Shown here: positions 53,554 to 62,791 of the stretch, piece by piece
Layout: every line of letters begins with the position of its first letter
Numbering within the stretch: the stretch's first letter is position 1
Assembly (NCBI RefSeq): GCF_017813395.1
Contig: NZ_JAGIZB010000003.1
Location: 124,001-188,000, forward strand
Direction: 5' to 3'
Source: Pararoseomonas baculiformis
GTDB taxonomy: Bacteria; Pseudomonadota; Alphaproteobacteria; Acetobacterales; Acetobacteraceae
Length of the DNA: 64,000 bases
The notes under the pieces: generated by a model
What the model was told of the DNA's origin: nothing
The model's input: only the letters and a program-made list of their open reading frames with translations
Databases searched by the model: none
Translations under genes and position numbers: made by a program

Positions 53554-56355
53554 ATGAACGCGCACGCCGCACCGCGCCCCACCCGCAGCCCCGAAGCCGT
53601 CTCGGTCCCCAGCCATTCCCCGCGCGGCCTGGCCCGGCACCGCACGACCCTGGTCGTGCTGGCGCTGGTGGCCCTGGCCCATCTCGCGGCCTGGTGGACG
53701 CTGAACCGCCCCGTTCCCATGCCGGACTTCCGCGGCCAGGTGAACGGCCTGGCCTTCGCCCCCTACCAGCGCGGCCAGAGCGCCGAGGGGAACAACTGGC
53801 CAACCGCCGAGCAGATCGAGGGCGACCTTCGCCGCGTCGCGCCGCTGACCCGCCATATCCGCACCTATGCGGCCCATGGCGGGATCGAGCGGATCCCCGA
53901 ACTGGCCTGGAATTCGGGCCTGGACCTCAGGATCACCCTGGGTTCCTGGCTGGACCGGCGCCTGGACCGCAACGCGGCCGAGCTGCGCCGGCTGGTGCAG
54001 GTGGCGCGGGAGAGCCGCAACGTCGAGCGCGTGCTGGTCGGCAACGAGGCGGTGCTGCGCGGCGACGTCACCCCGGCCCAGATGGTCGGCTATATCGAGC
54101 AGGTCCGCCGTCAGGTCCGCCAGCCCGTCTCCACCGCCGAGCCCTGGCATGTGTGGATGGACCATCCCGAGCTGGGCAATGCGGTGGACTACATCACCAT
54201 CCACCTCCTTCCCTACTGGGAGGGGCTGCCGATTGACGACGCGCTGCGCTTCATCATGGAGAAGTTTGACGCCGTGCAGGCGCGCTTCCCCGGCAAGAAG
54301 GTCGTGATCGGCGAGGTGGGCTGGCCCTCGGACGGCGTGGCCCAGGGCGCGGCCCGCGCCACCCGCGTGAACCAGGCGCTGTTCATGCGCAGCTTCTTCA
54401 ACATCGCCGAGCAGCGCGGCCTCGACTACTTCGTGATGGAAGCCTTCGACCAGCCCTGGAAGGTGTCATTCGAAGGCCGTGCCGCCGGCCACTGGGGCAT
54501 GTACGACCTCGACCGCCATCAGAAGTGGCCCCTGACCGGCCCCGTGCAGGAGACGCCGGGCTGGTTCGGCTGGGCACTGGGCGCGAGCCTCCTGTCCTTC
54601 CTTGCCGCCTTCTTCTTCCTCTCCCGCCGGCCGGATATCCGCTGGCAGGGCAAGGTGCTGCTGGCCGGGCTTTCCCAGGCCTTCGTGGCGCTCGGCACCT
54701 GCGTGGTGCTGGCGATGAGCGAGACCTACATGTCCACCACCGCGGGCGTGGTCTGGTCCCTGCTGGTTGCCGGGCAGGTCCTGCTGCTCGGCCTCCTGCT
54801 CTCGGACAGCTTCGAGCTGGCGGAGACGCTGTTCGGCCGGCATGACAAGCGCCGTTGGCCCGCCCTTCCCGCCCCGGCCGGCGCGAAGCTGCCCAAGGTT
54901 TCCATCCACCTGCCCATCTGCAACGAGCCGCCGCACATGGTGCGCGACACGCTCGACGCCCTCGCCGCGCTGGACTACCCGGATTTCGAGGTGCTGGTGG
55001 TGGACAACAACACCACCGACCCTGCCCTCTGGGAGCCCGTGGCGGAGCATTGCGCGCGGCTGGGCGCCCGGTTCCGCTTCTTCCACCTGGGCAAGTGGCC
55101 CGGCTTCAAGGGCGGCGCCCTTAACTTCGCCCTGCGCGAGACAGCGCGGGATGCCGAGGTGATCGGCGTGATCGACAGCGACTACCTGGTCCGGCCGGAT
55201 TGGCTGCGCCGGATGGTGCCCTTCTTCAACCGCCCGGAGGTGGGCTTCACTCAGAGCCCGCAGGACTACCGGGACGGCAACCAGGGCGTCTTCAAGCGGC
55301 TGATGTTCTGGGAGTATGCCGGTTTCTTCAAGGCGGGCATGGTCACGCGCAACGAGCGAAATGCCATCATCCAGCACGGCACCATGACCCTGATCCGCAA
55401 GTCGGCGCTGGAGCATGCGGGCGGCTGGGCCGAGTGGTGCATCTGCGAGGACAGCGAGCTCGGCCTGAAGCTGATGCGCCAGGGCTGGGAGGCCGTCTAT
55501 GTGCCCGACAGCATGGGCCGCGGCGTGATGCCGGACGACTTCGCCGCCTATCGCAAGCAGCGCCACCGCTGGGCCTTCGGCGCCGTGCAGATCGTGAAGC
55601 ACCACTGGAAGGCGCTGCTCAACCCGTTCGACCGCAGCCTGACCCAGGGCCAGCGCTTCCACTTCGTGATGGGCTGGTTCCCCTGGCTCGGCGATGCGCT
55701 GGGGCTGGCCTTCGTGGTCGGTGGCCTGGTCTGGTCGGTCGGCCTTACCCTGATCCCGCTGACGCGCCTTTATCCGGTCATCGACCTGTTCGGGCTGCAG
55801 ATCGCCACGGAAGGGCTCCGCACGGCGCTGGTCTCCATCGGCCTGTCGGACGAGTTCCCGATCACCCTGTTCATGATCCCCAGCATCGGGCTGTTCCTCT
55901 TCAAGTTCGCCCAGATCTGGATGCTGTACCGTGCCCGCGTGGCCTGCGGCGCCTGGGACCGTCTCGGCGCGGCGCTGGGCGGGCTGGCGCTCTCCCACAC
56001 CATCGGAAAGGCCGTCTGGCAGGGCTTCTTCAAGCGGCGGGCCCATTTCGCCCGGACGCCGAAGATGGAGAATGCGCCGGCGCTGGTGCAGGGGCTGATG
56101 ACGGCGCGGCAGGAGGCGGTCTTCATGCTCCTCCTCTGGCTCGCCGCCGCCGGGATCACGCTGGCGCATCGCGGCGGCACCTGGGAAGCGGTCCTGTGGA
56201 CCGTGATCCTCCTGGTGCAGTCCATTCCTTATCTCGCGGCCGTGTCGATGGCCCTTGTGGCCGCGGTGCCGGCGCAGCAGGCAGTGGCGCTGCCCGGCGC
56301 CGTGCCGGCCCAGTCCTCGGCCGGCCAGGCGGTGGCGCGCACCGAGATGCGGTGA
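53554..56355 (+). CDS. GH17-GT2 fusion: beta-1,3-glucan synthase/glucosyltransferase (NdvB-like)
   Basis: A 933-residue inner-membrane protein. After one helix (30-50) comes a GH17 domain (about 60-320) with both catalytic glutamates: E165 in LVGNEAVLRG and E254 in IGEVGWPSDG. Two or more helices follow (about 345-430), then a processive GT2 domain from about 446 (VSIHLPICNEPPHMV) with VIDSDYL near 540, EDSELG near 632 and QRHRW near 668, then C-terminal helices. Related proteins make periplasmic or cyclic beta-1,3 glucans, with the GH17 part acting as transglycosidase. A strong terminator follows. Confidence 0.9.
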   Translation: MNAHAAPRPTRSPEAVSVPSHSPRGLARHRTTLVVLALVALAHLAAWWTLNRPVPMPDFRGQVNGLAFAPYQRGQSAEGNNWPTAEQIEGDLRRVAPLTRHIRTYAAHGGIERIPELAWNSGLDLRITLGSWLDRRLDRNAAELRRLVQVARESRNVERVLVGNEAVLRGDVTPAQMVGYIEQVRRQVRQPVSTAEPWHVWMDHPELGNAVDYITIHLLPYWEGLPIDDALRFIMEKFDAVQARFPGKKVVIGEVGWPSDGVAQGAARATRVNQALFMRSFFNIAEQRGLDYFVMEAFDQPWKVSFEGRAAGHWGMYDLDRHQKWPLTGPVQETPGWFGWALGASLLSFLAAFFFLSRRPDIRWQGKVLLAGLSQAFVALGTCVVLAMSETYMSTTAGVVWSLLVAGQVLLLGLLLSDSFELAETLFGRHDKRRWPALPAPAGAKLPKVSIHLPICNEPPHMVRDTLDALAALDYPDFEVLVVDNNTTDPALWEPVAEHCARLGARFRFFHLGKWPGFKGGALNFALRETARDAEVIGVIDSDYLVRPDWLRRMVPFFNRPEVGFTQSPQDYRDGNQGVFKRLMFWEYAGFFKAGMVTRNERNAIIQHGTMTLIRKSALEHAGGWAEWCICEDSELGLKLMRQGWEAVYVPDSMGRGVMPDDFAAYRKQRHRWAFGAVQIVKHHWKALLNPFDRSLTQGQRFHFVMGWFPWLGDALGLAFVVGGLVWSVGLTLIPLTRLYPVIDLFGLQIATEGLRTALVSIGLSDEFPITLFMIPSIGLFLFKFAQIWMLYRARVACGAWDRLGAALGGLALSHTIGKAVWQGFFKRRAHFARTPKMENAPALVQGLMTARQEAVFMLLLWLAAAGITLAHRGGTWEAVLWTVILLVQSIPYLAAVSMALVAAVPAQQAVALPGAVPAQSSAGQAVARTEMR

Positions 56356-56381
56356 CGCGCTCCCCTCGGGGACGAAAGGCT

Positions 56382-56415
56382 ACGGCCCGCCGCGGAAACC
56401 CGGCGGGCCGTTTCC
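56382..56415 (+). terminator. Intrinsic terminator after the GH17-GT2 gene
   Basis: A perfect 11-bp stem ACGGCCCGCCG/CGGCGGGCCGT with an 8-base loop, followed by TTCC, 26 bases after the stop. It is the cleanest terminator in the window. Confidence 0.8.
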
Positions 56416-56522
56416 ATATCCGGGGGCGCGTCTCAAAATTGAACTTCGTTAACGCGGTTTGAAGATGCGCGGCCCGGATCGCTGGCGTTAAGCCTTCGGT
56501 CAGCTTTTCCGGAGTTTACCGC

Positions 56523-56780
56523 ATGTCTGAAATCCTCCCCCTCACCCGCACCCCGCAGGACCGGCTGGAGACTGCGCTCCGGTTGCTCGCCATCGCGCAG
56601 GAGGAGCAGCGCGCGGCCGTGAACGACTTCCGCGAGAGCCTCTACACGCTGCGGGACAGCACCCAGCAGCTACAGGCCAGCCTGCATGGATGGCAGCGGC
56701 AACTTGCCGCGACCGGCCGCGACATCAACCAGGCGCGCGACGCCGTGCGCAAGCTGCAGGCCACGGCCGACGCCATGTGA
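56523..56780 (+). CDS. Small coiled-coil protein of unknown function
   Basis: An 85-residue, highly charged, helical protein. Heptad-like spacing runs from about 14 to 82 (RLETALRLLAIAQEEQRAAV, DSTQQLQASLHGWQRQLAA, DAVRKLQATADAM), consistent with a coiled coil or helical bundle. No signal or membrane segment. GGAG lies nine bases before the ATG. A terminator isolates it from the upstream gene, and an AT-rich stretch with TTAA-N7-TGAA (56449-56463) precedes it, suggesting its own promoter. No family is recognised. Confidence 0.72.
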   Translation: MSEILPLTRTPQDRLETALRLLAIAQEEQRAAVNDFRESLYTLRDSTQQLQASLHGWQRQLAATGRDINQARDAVRKLQATADAM

Positions 56781-56793
56781 TCGGGCCTGCCGG

Positions 56794-57225
56794 TCAGAGC
56801 GGCCGTATGTGGGTGGCGGAGCGAAGCACAGCGGGCAGGAAGCCGCAGGCTTCGTAGAAGCGCCGCGCCGAGCCGGGCGAACGGACCCGGAGCGTGTTGA
56901 AGCCGTGGCTGGAAGCCGCCGCGGCGGTGGCTTCCACCAGGGCGCGCCCGACGCCTGCCCGGCGCTGGGAGGGCAGGACATAAAGGCGGCGGAGCCGGGC
57001 GATCCCGGGCTCCTCGGCATAGGGATCGCGGCTCAGGCCCAGCATCCCCGCCAGGTTGCCCGACTGCCAGGCGGCGAAGATGCCCTCGCCCGGCGCGTCG
57101 AAACGCAACGCCCCGCTCCGGAAGTCCTCCTCCAGCACGCGCAGAAGCCGCCAGCCCTCATCGAGGGCAGCGTCGCGCAGCGCCGGGAAGCCGGGGGGCA
57201 GGCCGGAGATGCGCTCCACGCGCAT
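56794..57225 (-). CDS. GNAT-family N-acetyltransferase
   Basis: A 143-residue acetyltransferase. LRRLYVLPSQRRAGVGRALVEATAAAA contains the acetyl-CoA pyrophosphate loop (QRRAGVGRA), and NTLRVRSPGSARRFYEACGF is the usual C-terminal strand-helix. The substrate is unknown. It is the last gene of a tight minus-strand run, two bases after the VOC gene, so it may acetylate a product of that pathway; that is inference. Confidence 0.88.
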   Translation of the reverse strand: MRVERISGLPPGFPALRDAALDEGWRLLRVLEEDFRSGALRFDAPGEGIFAAWQSGNLAGMLGLSRDPYAEEPGIARLRRLYVLPSQRRAGVGRALVEATAAAASSHGFNTLRVRSPGSARRFYEACGFLPAVLRSATHIRPL

Positions 57226-57227
57226 CG

Positions 57228-57620
57228 TCAGGCGCCGCGATGCACGACGTGCAGCTTGTTGCCCTCGGGGTCCCGCATATACGCGCCGTAGTAGTCGGGG
57301 GCGTAGCGCTCGCGCAAACCGGGCCGGCCCTCGTCGCTTCCGCCATGAGCGAGGGCGGCCGCATGGGCCGCATCCACCGCCGCACGGCTGGGGGCGAAGA
57401 AGGCCACCATGCAGCCATTGCCCGGGGTGGGCGGCTCACCGTCGAAGGGCTGCTGCACGTCGAAGGTGGGGTGCCGGGTGCCGGGAAGGCGGTAGCAGAT
57501 GCCCCTGGGACCCGCGACCGAATCCGGGCCGCGTTCCAGGCCGAGCGGCAGCAGCACGGCGTCATAGAAGCGGGCCATCGCATCCAGGTCCCGCGCGCCG
57601 ATCATCACATGGCTGAACAT
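57228..57620 (-). CDS. VOC family (glyoxalase/dioxygenase-fold) protein
   Basis: A 130-residue protein built of two beta-alpha-beta-beta-beta units: MFSHVMIGARDLDAMARFYDAVLLPLGL first, and RDPEGNKLHVVHRGA last. Candidate metal ligands are H4 and a C-terminal His/Glu position. Members include glyoxalase I, ring-cleaving dioxygenases and resistance proteins, so the role is open. It follows the M81 gene by three bases. Confidence 0.88.
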   Translation of the reverse strand: MFSHVMIGARDLDAMARFYDAVLLPLGLERGPDSVAGPRGICYRLPGTRHPTFDVQQPFDGEPPTPGNGCMVAFFAPSRAAVDAAHAAALAHGGSDEGRPGLRERYAPDYYGAYMRDPEGNKLHVVHRGA

Positions 57621-57623
57621 GAC

Positions 57624-59117
57624 CTATCCCCAGCTCTGGTTCGCACCGGGGCGCAGGCGCAGGCCCGGGCGGAGGTTGCGGAAGGGCAGGGTCGCCGGAT
57701 CGGCCACCACCGGGCCCGGCGCCGCCACGACCAGAACGCGTTCCGCGATGGGCTGGAAGTCCGCGCGGAAATGAACCGAGGACTTCACCACCACGATCTT
57801 CTCCTGCGCCGGCTCCACGCCGATATGGCGGAACAGGGCAAGGTCATAGGCCTGCATCTTCCGGCTGGTGACGATCACCCGGACGCCGCCGATCGCGATC
57901 AGGGCGCTGGGTCCGAGATCGGCGGGATTGCCGCCAGCCATGGCGCCCGTGCAGGTGAAGCGGCCATTGGAAAGGCGCAACACGCGGGCCGTGACCTCGA
58001 GCGGCGCGCCGTCGCTCTTGCCGCCGAGCCTGAGGGAGACGGTCGCCCCCTCACCCGCCCGGTGGCAGGCTGCCGCGCTCTCGGCATCGTTGATGGAACC
58101 GACCACGGCATGGCGCGCGCCCTGGCGCACGAGTTCCGCGAGCAGGCCGGTCGTGTCGCCATGGCCGCCGCCGCCCGGGTTGTCCTGTGTGTCCGCCATC
58201 ACCACGGGGCGGGTGGCATTCACCTTCATCGCTTCAGCCACCGCGCGGTCGGCGGGCAGGATCTCGCCGGCAAAGTCGCGCTCGCGCCGGTTCAGCAAGG
58301 CCAGGAATTCATCGGCCGCCGCATCCGCCGCGGCTTGGTCGGCGGCATAGGCGGCGATCGCCATGCCGCAGCCCGGAAAGTCCGCGTAGGGAAAGCCGAA
58401 GCAGAAGGCCAGTTCGGACACCCCGTGCCTCGTCGCGATCCGCTCCCGCTCTGCATAGACCTCGCTCATGGGCGGAACCAGGGTGCACTGGCTGGTGATG
58501 GGCAGCCAGAAATCCACCTGGCGATAGGCGCGGGCGAAGGGCTTGCCGCGCCGGATGCGCTCCACCAGCAGCTTCAGCGCGCGCGCGCCGGCCTGTTTCA
58601 TGTCCACATGCGGATAGGTCCGGAAAGGGGAGAGCGCGTCGGCGCGCTCCACCATGGCGGCCGTCAGGTTGCAATGCGGATCGAGGCTGCAGGTGATCGG
58701 CATGTCCGGCCCGGCCACCGCACGCAGGCGGCGGAGCAACTCACCCTCGGCGTCCGGGAACTCCTCAGCCACCATGGCGCCGTGCAGGTCGAGATAGATG
58801 CCGTCCAGCGGCCCCTCCGCCATGGCGGCGGTCAGGTCCGAGACGATCCAGGCCGCCACGCGCTCGAAGGCTTCCGCGGTGACCGGCCCGGCCGGATTGG
58901 CGAAGGCCCAGGAGAGCGGCGCTATCCGGAGCCCGCTGCGTTCCGCCGCATCGATCGCGCCGGCCGCGGGCACGCCCGTTGCCCGCAGGTTGTCCAGCAG
59001 GGTGGCCGGGCGCTGCGGCGCGGGCCAGCCGCCGGGTTCCGCGAAATCCTTCCAACCCGTCGCGACCGGCGCGAAGGAATGGCTTTCGTGCAGGAAGCCG
59101 CCGATGGCGATGCGCAT
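57624..59117 (-). CDS. M81 family metallopeptidase (microcystinase C / MlrC-like)
   Basis: A 497-residue protein. The MlrC N-terminus MRIAIGGFLHESHSFAP is clear, with LDGIYLDLHGAMVAEEF, SLDPHCNLTAAM and VVMADTQDNPGGGGHGDTT as further family motifs with probable zinc ligands. The family degrades microcystin-derived linear peptides in sphingomonads, but most members act on other small peptides or amides. No mlrA, B or D genes are here. The upstream frame is not conserved. It lies two bases after the amidohydrolase gene. Confidence 0.9.
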   Translation of the reverse strand: MRIAIGGFLHESHSFAPVATGWKDFAEPGGWPAPQRPATLLDNLRATGVPAAGAIDAAERSGLRIAPLSWAFANPAGPVTAEAFERVAAWIVSDLTAAMAEGPLDGIYLDLHGAMVAEEFPDAEGELLRRLRAVAGPDMPITCSLDPHCNLTAAMVERADALSPFRTYPHVDMKQAGARALKLLVERIRRGKPFARAYRQVDFWLPITSQCTLVPPMSEVYAERERIATRHGVSELAFCFGFPYADFPGCGMAIAAYAADQAAADAAADEFLALLNRRERDFAGEILPADRAVAEAMKVNATRPVVMADTQDNPGGGGHGDTTGLLAELVRQGARHAVVGSINDAESAAACHRAGEGATVSLRLGGKSDGAPLEVTARVLRLSNGRFTCTGAMAGGNPADLGPSALIAIGGVRVIVTSRKMQAYDLALFRHIGVEPAQEKIVVVKSSVHFRADFQPIAERVLVVAAPGPVVADPATLPFRNLRPGLRLRPGANQSWG

Positions 59118-59119
59118 GC

Positions 59120-60361
59120 TCAGGCCCTCACGATACCGGCAGTGGCGACGACCGCATCGGCCAGGACGAGCAAGCCCGCCTCGGCCCATTGCGGGGTGAT
59201 ACTCTCGGCCTCGTTGTGGCTAATGCCGCCATGGCAGGGGCTGAAGATCATCACGGTCGGCACCTGCCGCGCGACATAGACCGCGTCATGCCCGATGCCG
59301 GTGGGCATGTCGCGGAAGGAGATGCTGCGTGCGCGCGCCGCCTGGCGCAGGCGCTCGGCCAGCGCGGGATCGAAGGGCGTCTGCGGGAAGGCCCAGAAGG
59401 GCTTCACCTCGACCGAGACGCCGCGGGCGGCGGCGACGGCCACGGCACGCTCCCGCAGCGCGGCGGCCATGCCGTCCAGCGCGGCCTCGTCGCCATGGCG
59501 GAGATCGACGCTGAATCGCGCCACGGAGGGCACGACATTGCGGCTGGAGGGTTCGACCGCGATCCGCCCCACGGTCGCGCGCCCGTCGCCCCCCGCCTCA
59601 TGCGCGATGGATTCCAGCGCCTGGACGAGGATGGAGGCCGCGACCAGCGCATCCTTGCGGTGCGACATCGCGCCGCCGGCATGCGACTCCTCGCCCGTCA
59701 CCACGACATCGAACCATTGCTGCGCCAGGGCATGGGTGACCACGCCCAGATCGAGGCCCTCCCGCTCCAGGATCGGGCCCTGCTCGATATGCAGCTCGAA
59801 ATAGGCTTCGAGATCCCGAAGCGCGGCCGGGTCTCCCTCGCCCTTCCAGCCGATCGCCTCCAGCGCCGCGCCGAAGCGCACGCCATCGGGATCGGTGGTG
59901 TCGAGCACCTGCTGCTCGGTGAAGGCGCCCATGGCGGCGCCGCTGCCCATCATGGGCGGCGAGAAGCGTGCGCCCTCCTCATTGGTCCAGTTGATCAGGA
60001 GGATGGGCGCCTCCGTCTCCGTGCCGGACTCGTGCAGGGCGCGCATCACCTCCAGCCCGGCGAGCACGCCCAGCACGCCGTCGAACTTCCCGCCGGTCGG
60101 CTGCGTGTCGAGATGACTGCCGATGGCGACGGGCTTGCGGGACGGATCGCGGCCGGGACGCAGCAGGGCCATGTTGCCCAGCCGGTCCGTGGTGAGGCTC
60201 AGCCCGATCTCCCTCCCCCAGCGCGCGAGCAGCGCCCTTCCCTCCGCGTCCAGGGGCGTGAGGGTCTGCCGGTTGCAGCCGCCCTTCGGCGTCGCGCCGA
60301 TGCGGGCCATCTCCATCAGCGAGGCCCAGAGCCGCGCCCCGGAGAAGGGGATGTTACTCAT
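59120..60361 (-). CDS. Zn-dependent M20 amidohydrolase (allantoate / N-carbamoyl-amino-acid hydrolase type)
   Basis: A 413-residue M20-type enzyme. Metal ligands: H83 in GSHLDTQPTGGKFDG, D94, E128/E129 in NWTNEEGARFSP, plus FELHIEQGP and a His near the end (SPCHGGISHNEAE). ARIGATPKGGCNRQTLT is typical of the N-carbamoyl-L-amino acid hydrolase, allantoate amidohydrolase and ureidoglycolate group. Its ATG overlaps the upstream M20 peptidase stop (ATGA). Exact substrate not resolvable; an L-carbamoylase is the simplest guess. Confidence 0.91.
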   Translation of the reverse strand: MSNIPFSGARLWASLMEMARIGATPKGGCNRQTLTPLDAEGRALLARWGREIGLSLTTDRLGNMALLRPGRDPSRKPVAIGSHLDTQPTGGKFDGVLGVLAGLEVMRALHESGTETEAPILLINWTNEEGARFSPPMMGSGAAMGAFTEQQVLDTTDPDGVRFGAALEAIGWKGEGDPAALRDLEAYFELHIEQGPILEREGLDLGVVTHALAQQWFDVVVTGEESHAGGAMSHRKDALVAASILVQALESIAHEAGGDGRATVGRIAVEPSSRNVVPSVARFSVDLRHGDEAALDGMAAALRERAVAVAAARGVSVEVKPFWAFPQTPFDPALAERLRQAARARSISFRDMPTGIGHDAVYVARQVPTVMIFSPCHGGISHNEAESITPQWAEAGLLVLADAVVATAGIVRA

Positions 60362-61647
60362 GCCCTCTCCACTCCGCACCATTCGGCCATGAGAAGCGCG
60401 ATGCTGCCGGTGATCGCGTGCATGGAGGCGAGGCCGACGCTCTCGTCGATACCGTGGATCTCCTGAGCGTCCGGCCCGAAGCAGGCCACCGGCGTATCCT
60501 GGTAGAGGGTGAAGAAGCGGCCATCGGTCAGTCCCGTGGCCGGGTATTCGCGCAGTTCGCCGCCCGAGATCTCGGCGTAGGAGCGGCGGGCGAGGCGGCA
60601 GATCTCGCTTTCCATGTCGAAGGCGCAGGGATCGGCCATGAAGCCTTTGAATTCCAGCTTCACCTGCGTGCCGCGCAGGGCGGGCTCGCCCGCCGCCTCG
60701 GCCACGATGCGCTCGATATCGGTCCTGGTCTGCGCGGCGCTGTAGCCCAGCATCACGCCCACCCGCAGCCCGATGCGGGCCCTGGTGGGCACGGAGGAGT
60801 TCCACTCCCCGCCCTCCACCGTGCCCAGATTGACGTTCACAGGGTGGTTCACGCCACGGAAGGCCGCGTGGATATTCTCGGCCCGGTTCCGCTCGTTCTC
60901 ATAATCCTTGAAGCGGCGGGCAATTTGCATCGCGGCCTCGATCGCGTTGATGCCCGCATGCATGTCCCGGACATGGGTAGGGCGGCCGGTGACGGTCACC
61001 CAGGCCCAGACCACGCCGACCTCGGCCGAGTACATGGCCGCGAGCCCAGGGCCGGGTTCAGGGATCACGACCGCATCCGTCTTCGGAAGCGCAAGCATGG
61101 TGGCCAGCGCGCCGTTGCCGCTGCATTCCTCCTCGATCACCGCCTGCATCTGCACGGGGGCTGCCGGCTGGAGCCCGGCCAGCTTCAGCGCCTGGAAGGC
61201 CGTCAGGTATGACACGATGCCGGCCTTCATATCGCCGGCGCCGCGGCCATACATGCGGCCATCGCGGATAGATGGCTCATAGGGCGGGGTGATCCAGAGA
61301 TCGGCCGCCCCCTCCGGCACCACATCCACATGGCCTTGCAGCGCCAGGCTGCGGCCGCGCTGCTCGCGCGGGGTGTGGAGAGCAGCGACATTGTCCCGCC
61401 CGGCATAGGAGATGAGCGGCGGCGAGAAGCCGGGATGATCCTTCAGTGCCTCCGGATCGGTCGGGATGCGGCGGGCCGCCAGGCCGAGCGACTCATAGTT
61501 CCGCGCCATCAGTTCCAGCGCGCCCGCCTCGTTCCCCAGGGTGGAGTCGCAGCGCACCAGCGCCGCGAGCCGGTCCACCGCCTCCCCTTCCAGTGCCGTC
61601 ACGGCCTCTAGGATTGCGCGCTTGGCGCCGGGGTCGAGAGGGATCAT
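60358..61647 (-). CDS. M20 family peptidase/deacylase (ArgE/DapE type)
   Basis: A 429-residue di-zinc hydrolase. Ligand motifs: LALQGHVDVVPEG, GRGAGDMKAGIVSYL (bridging Asp), IEEECSGNG (general base Glu) and a His near the C-terminus (CFGPDAQEIHGIDE). The dimerisation insert starts around VTVTGRPTHVRDM. It probably removes an acyl group from an amino acid or splits a dipeptide. It heads the five-gene run and has AGGA eight bases before its ATG. Confidence 0.92.
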   Translation of the reverse strand: MIPLDPGAKRAILEAVTALEGEAVDRLAALVRCDSTLGNEAGALELMARNYESLGLAARRIPTDPEALKDHPGFSPPLISYAGRDNVAALHTPREQRGRSLALQGHVDVVPEGAADLWITPPYEPSIRDGRMYGRGAGDMKAGIVSYLTAFQALKLAGLQPAAPVQMQAVIEEECSGNGALATMLALPKTDAVVIPEPGPGLAAMYSAEVGVVWAWVTVTGRPTHVRDMHAGINAIEAAMQIARRFKDYENERNRAENIHAAFRGVNHPVNVNLGTVEGGEWNSSVPTRARIGLRVGVMLGYSAAQTRTDIERIVAEAAGEPALRGTQVKLEFKGFMADPCAFDMESEICRLARRSYAEISGGELREYPATGLTDGRFFTLYQDTPVACFGPDAQEIHGIDESVGLASMHAITGSIALLMAEWCGVERA

Positions 61648-61759
61648 CGGATTATCCTGGCGGTCGTCGAGGCGCGCAGGCTACTCGCTCGGCGCGCGCT
61701 GTCGAGGCACCGGCGCCGCCTGCGTGGACAAGCCATCGGACCACCCATAGGGTCCGGGC

Positions 61760-62791
61760 ATGCAGGCTTTCGACCATCCGCTGGAATCGGCGCATGCGCC
61801 GCAGTTCTTCCTCATGCGCGGCGTGCTTCGCCCGAATTTCGAGGTGCCCGCCCGGGCGGCTTCCCTTCGGGAGGGGCTGAAGGCCCTCGGCATCGAGCCT
61901 GTCCTGCCCGCCCTGCCCGCCCGCGCCGCGCTGGAGCGCGTGCACGCGCCGGACTACCTGGACTGGCTGCGGGACGGCCCGGCCGAATGGGCCGCGATCC
62001 CCGGCGCGGGGGCCGAGATCGTGTCCAACATCCATCCCTCCCCCGAGATGCTCGCCCAGGGCGCCCGGCCTTCCACCAAGGCCGTTGGGAAGGCCGGTTG
62101 GTACACGGCGGACACGGCCTGCCCGGTGGGGCCCGGCACATGGCAGGCGGCCGAGGCCGCGGCGGGATGCGCCCTGGCCGCCGCCGGTATCGCCGCGAAG
62201 GGCGGCACGGCCTATGCGCTCTGCCGACCACCGGGCCATCATGCCTATGCGGCGCGGGCCGGGGGCCATTGCTACGTGAACAACGCCGCGATCGCGGCAC
62301 AGGCCCTGCGCGACGCCGGCGCGACCCGGGTGGCGGTGCTGGATATCGACAGCCATCACGGCAACGGCACCCAGGGGATCTTCTGGAGCCGGGGCGACGT
62401 GCTCACCGTCTCCGTCCATGCCGACCCCGATTCCTACTATCCCTGGTTCGTCGGCCATGCGGCGGAAACCGGGGCCGGGGATGGCGCGGGCTTCAACCTG
62501 AACCTGCCGCAGCCCATGGGGACCGAGGATGCGGGCTGGCTGGAGGCGGTGGCCGCCGGCATTGCCCGCATCCGCGCCTTCGGAGCGGATGCGCTCGTGG
62601 TGTCGCTCGGCTTCGATGCGTCGGAGCACGAGCCGCTGGCGGCGCTCCGCGTCACCTCCGACGGCTTCGCCCGGGCCGGCGCGGCCGTCGCGGCGCTCGG
62701 GCTGCCCACGGCCATCATCCAGGAAGGCGGCTACAATGTGGAGGTCATCGGAGGCCTCCTCGCCCGCTTCCTGGGTGAGTGGCGCGGGTGA
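61760..62791 (+). CDS. Histone deacetylase family amidohydrolase (acetylpolyamine amidohydrolase-like)
   Basis: A 343-residue zinc deacetylase. The charge-relay and zinc motifs are present: [10 protein letters not shown] (near 155), [12 protein letters not shown] (near 195, Asp and His zinc ligands) and [12 protein letters not shown] (near 286, second Asp ligand), with EGGYNVE near the end. Bacterial members deacetylate polyamines or other small acetylated amines. The stop overlaps the GTG of comM (GTGA), an unusual partner. Divergent from the M20 operon over 112 bases. Confidence 0.92.
   Translation: MQAFDHPLESAHAPQFFLMRGVLRPNFEVPARAASLREGLKALGIEPVLPALPARAALERVHAPDYLDWLRDGPAEWAAIPGAGAEIVSNIHPSPEMLAQGARPSTKAVGKAGWYTADTACPVGPGTWQAAEAAAGCALAAAGIAAKGGTAYALCRPPGHHAYAARAGGHCYVNNAAIAAQALRDAGATRVAVLDIDSHHGNGTQGIFWSRGDVLTVSVHADPDSYYPWFVGHAAETGAGDGAGFNLNLPQPMGTEDAGWLEAVAAGIARIRAFGADALVVSLGFDASEHEPLAALRVTSDGFARAGAAVAALGLPTAIIQEGGYNVEVIGGLLARFLGEWRG

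Noticed and set aside
57624-59117. Microcystin degradation cluster
   Set aside because: Only an M81/MlrC-like gene is present; mlrA, mlrB and mlrD are absent and the family is broad.
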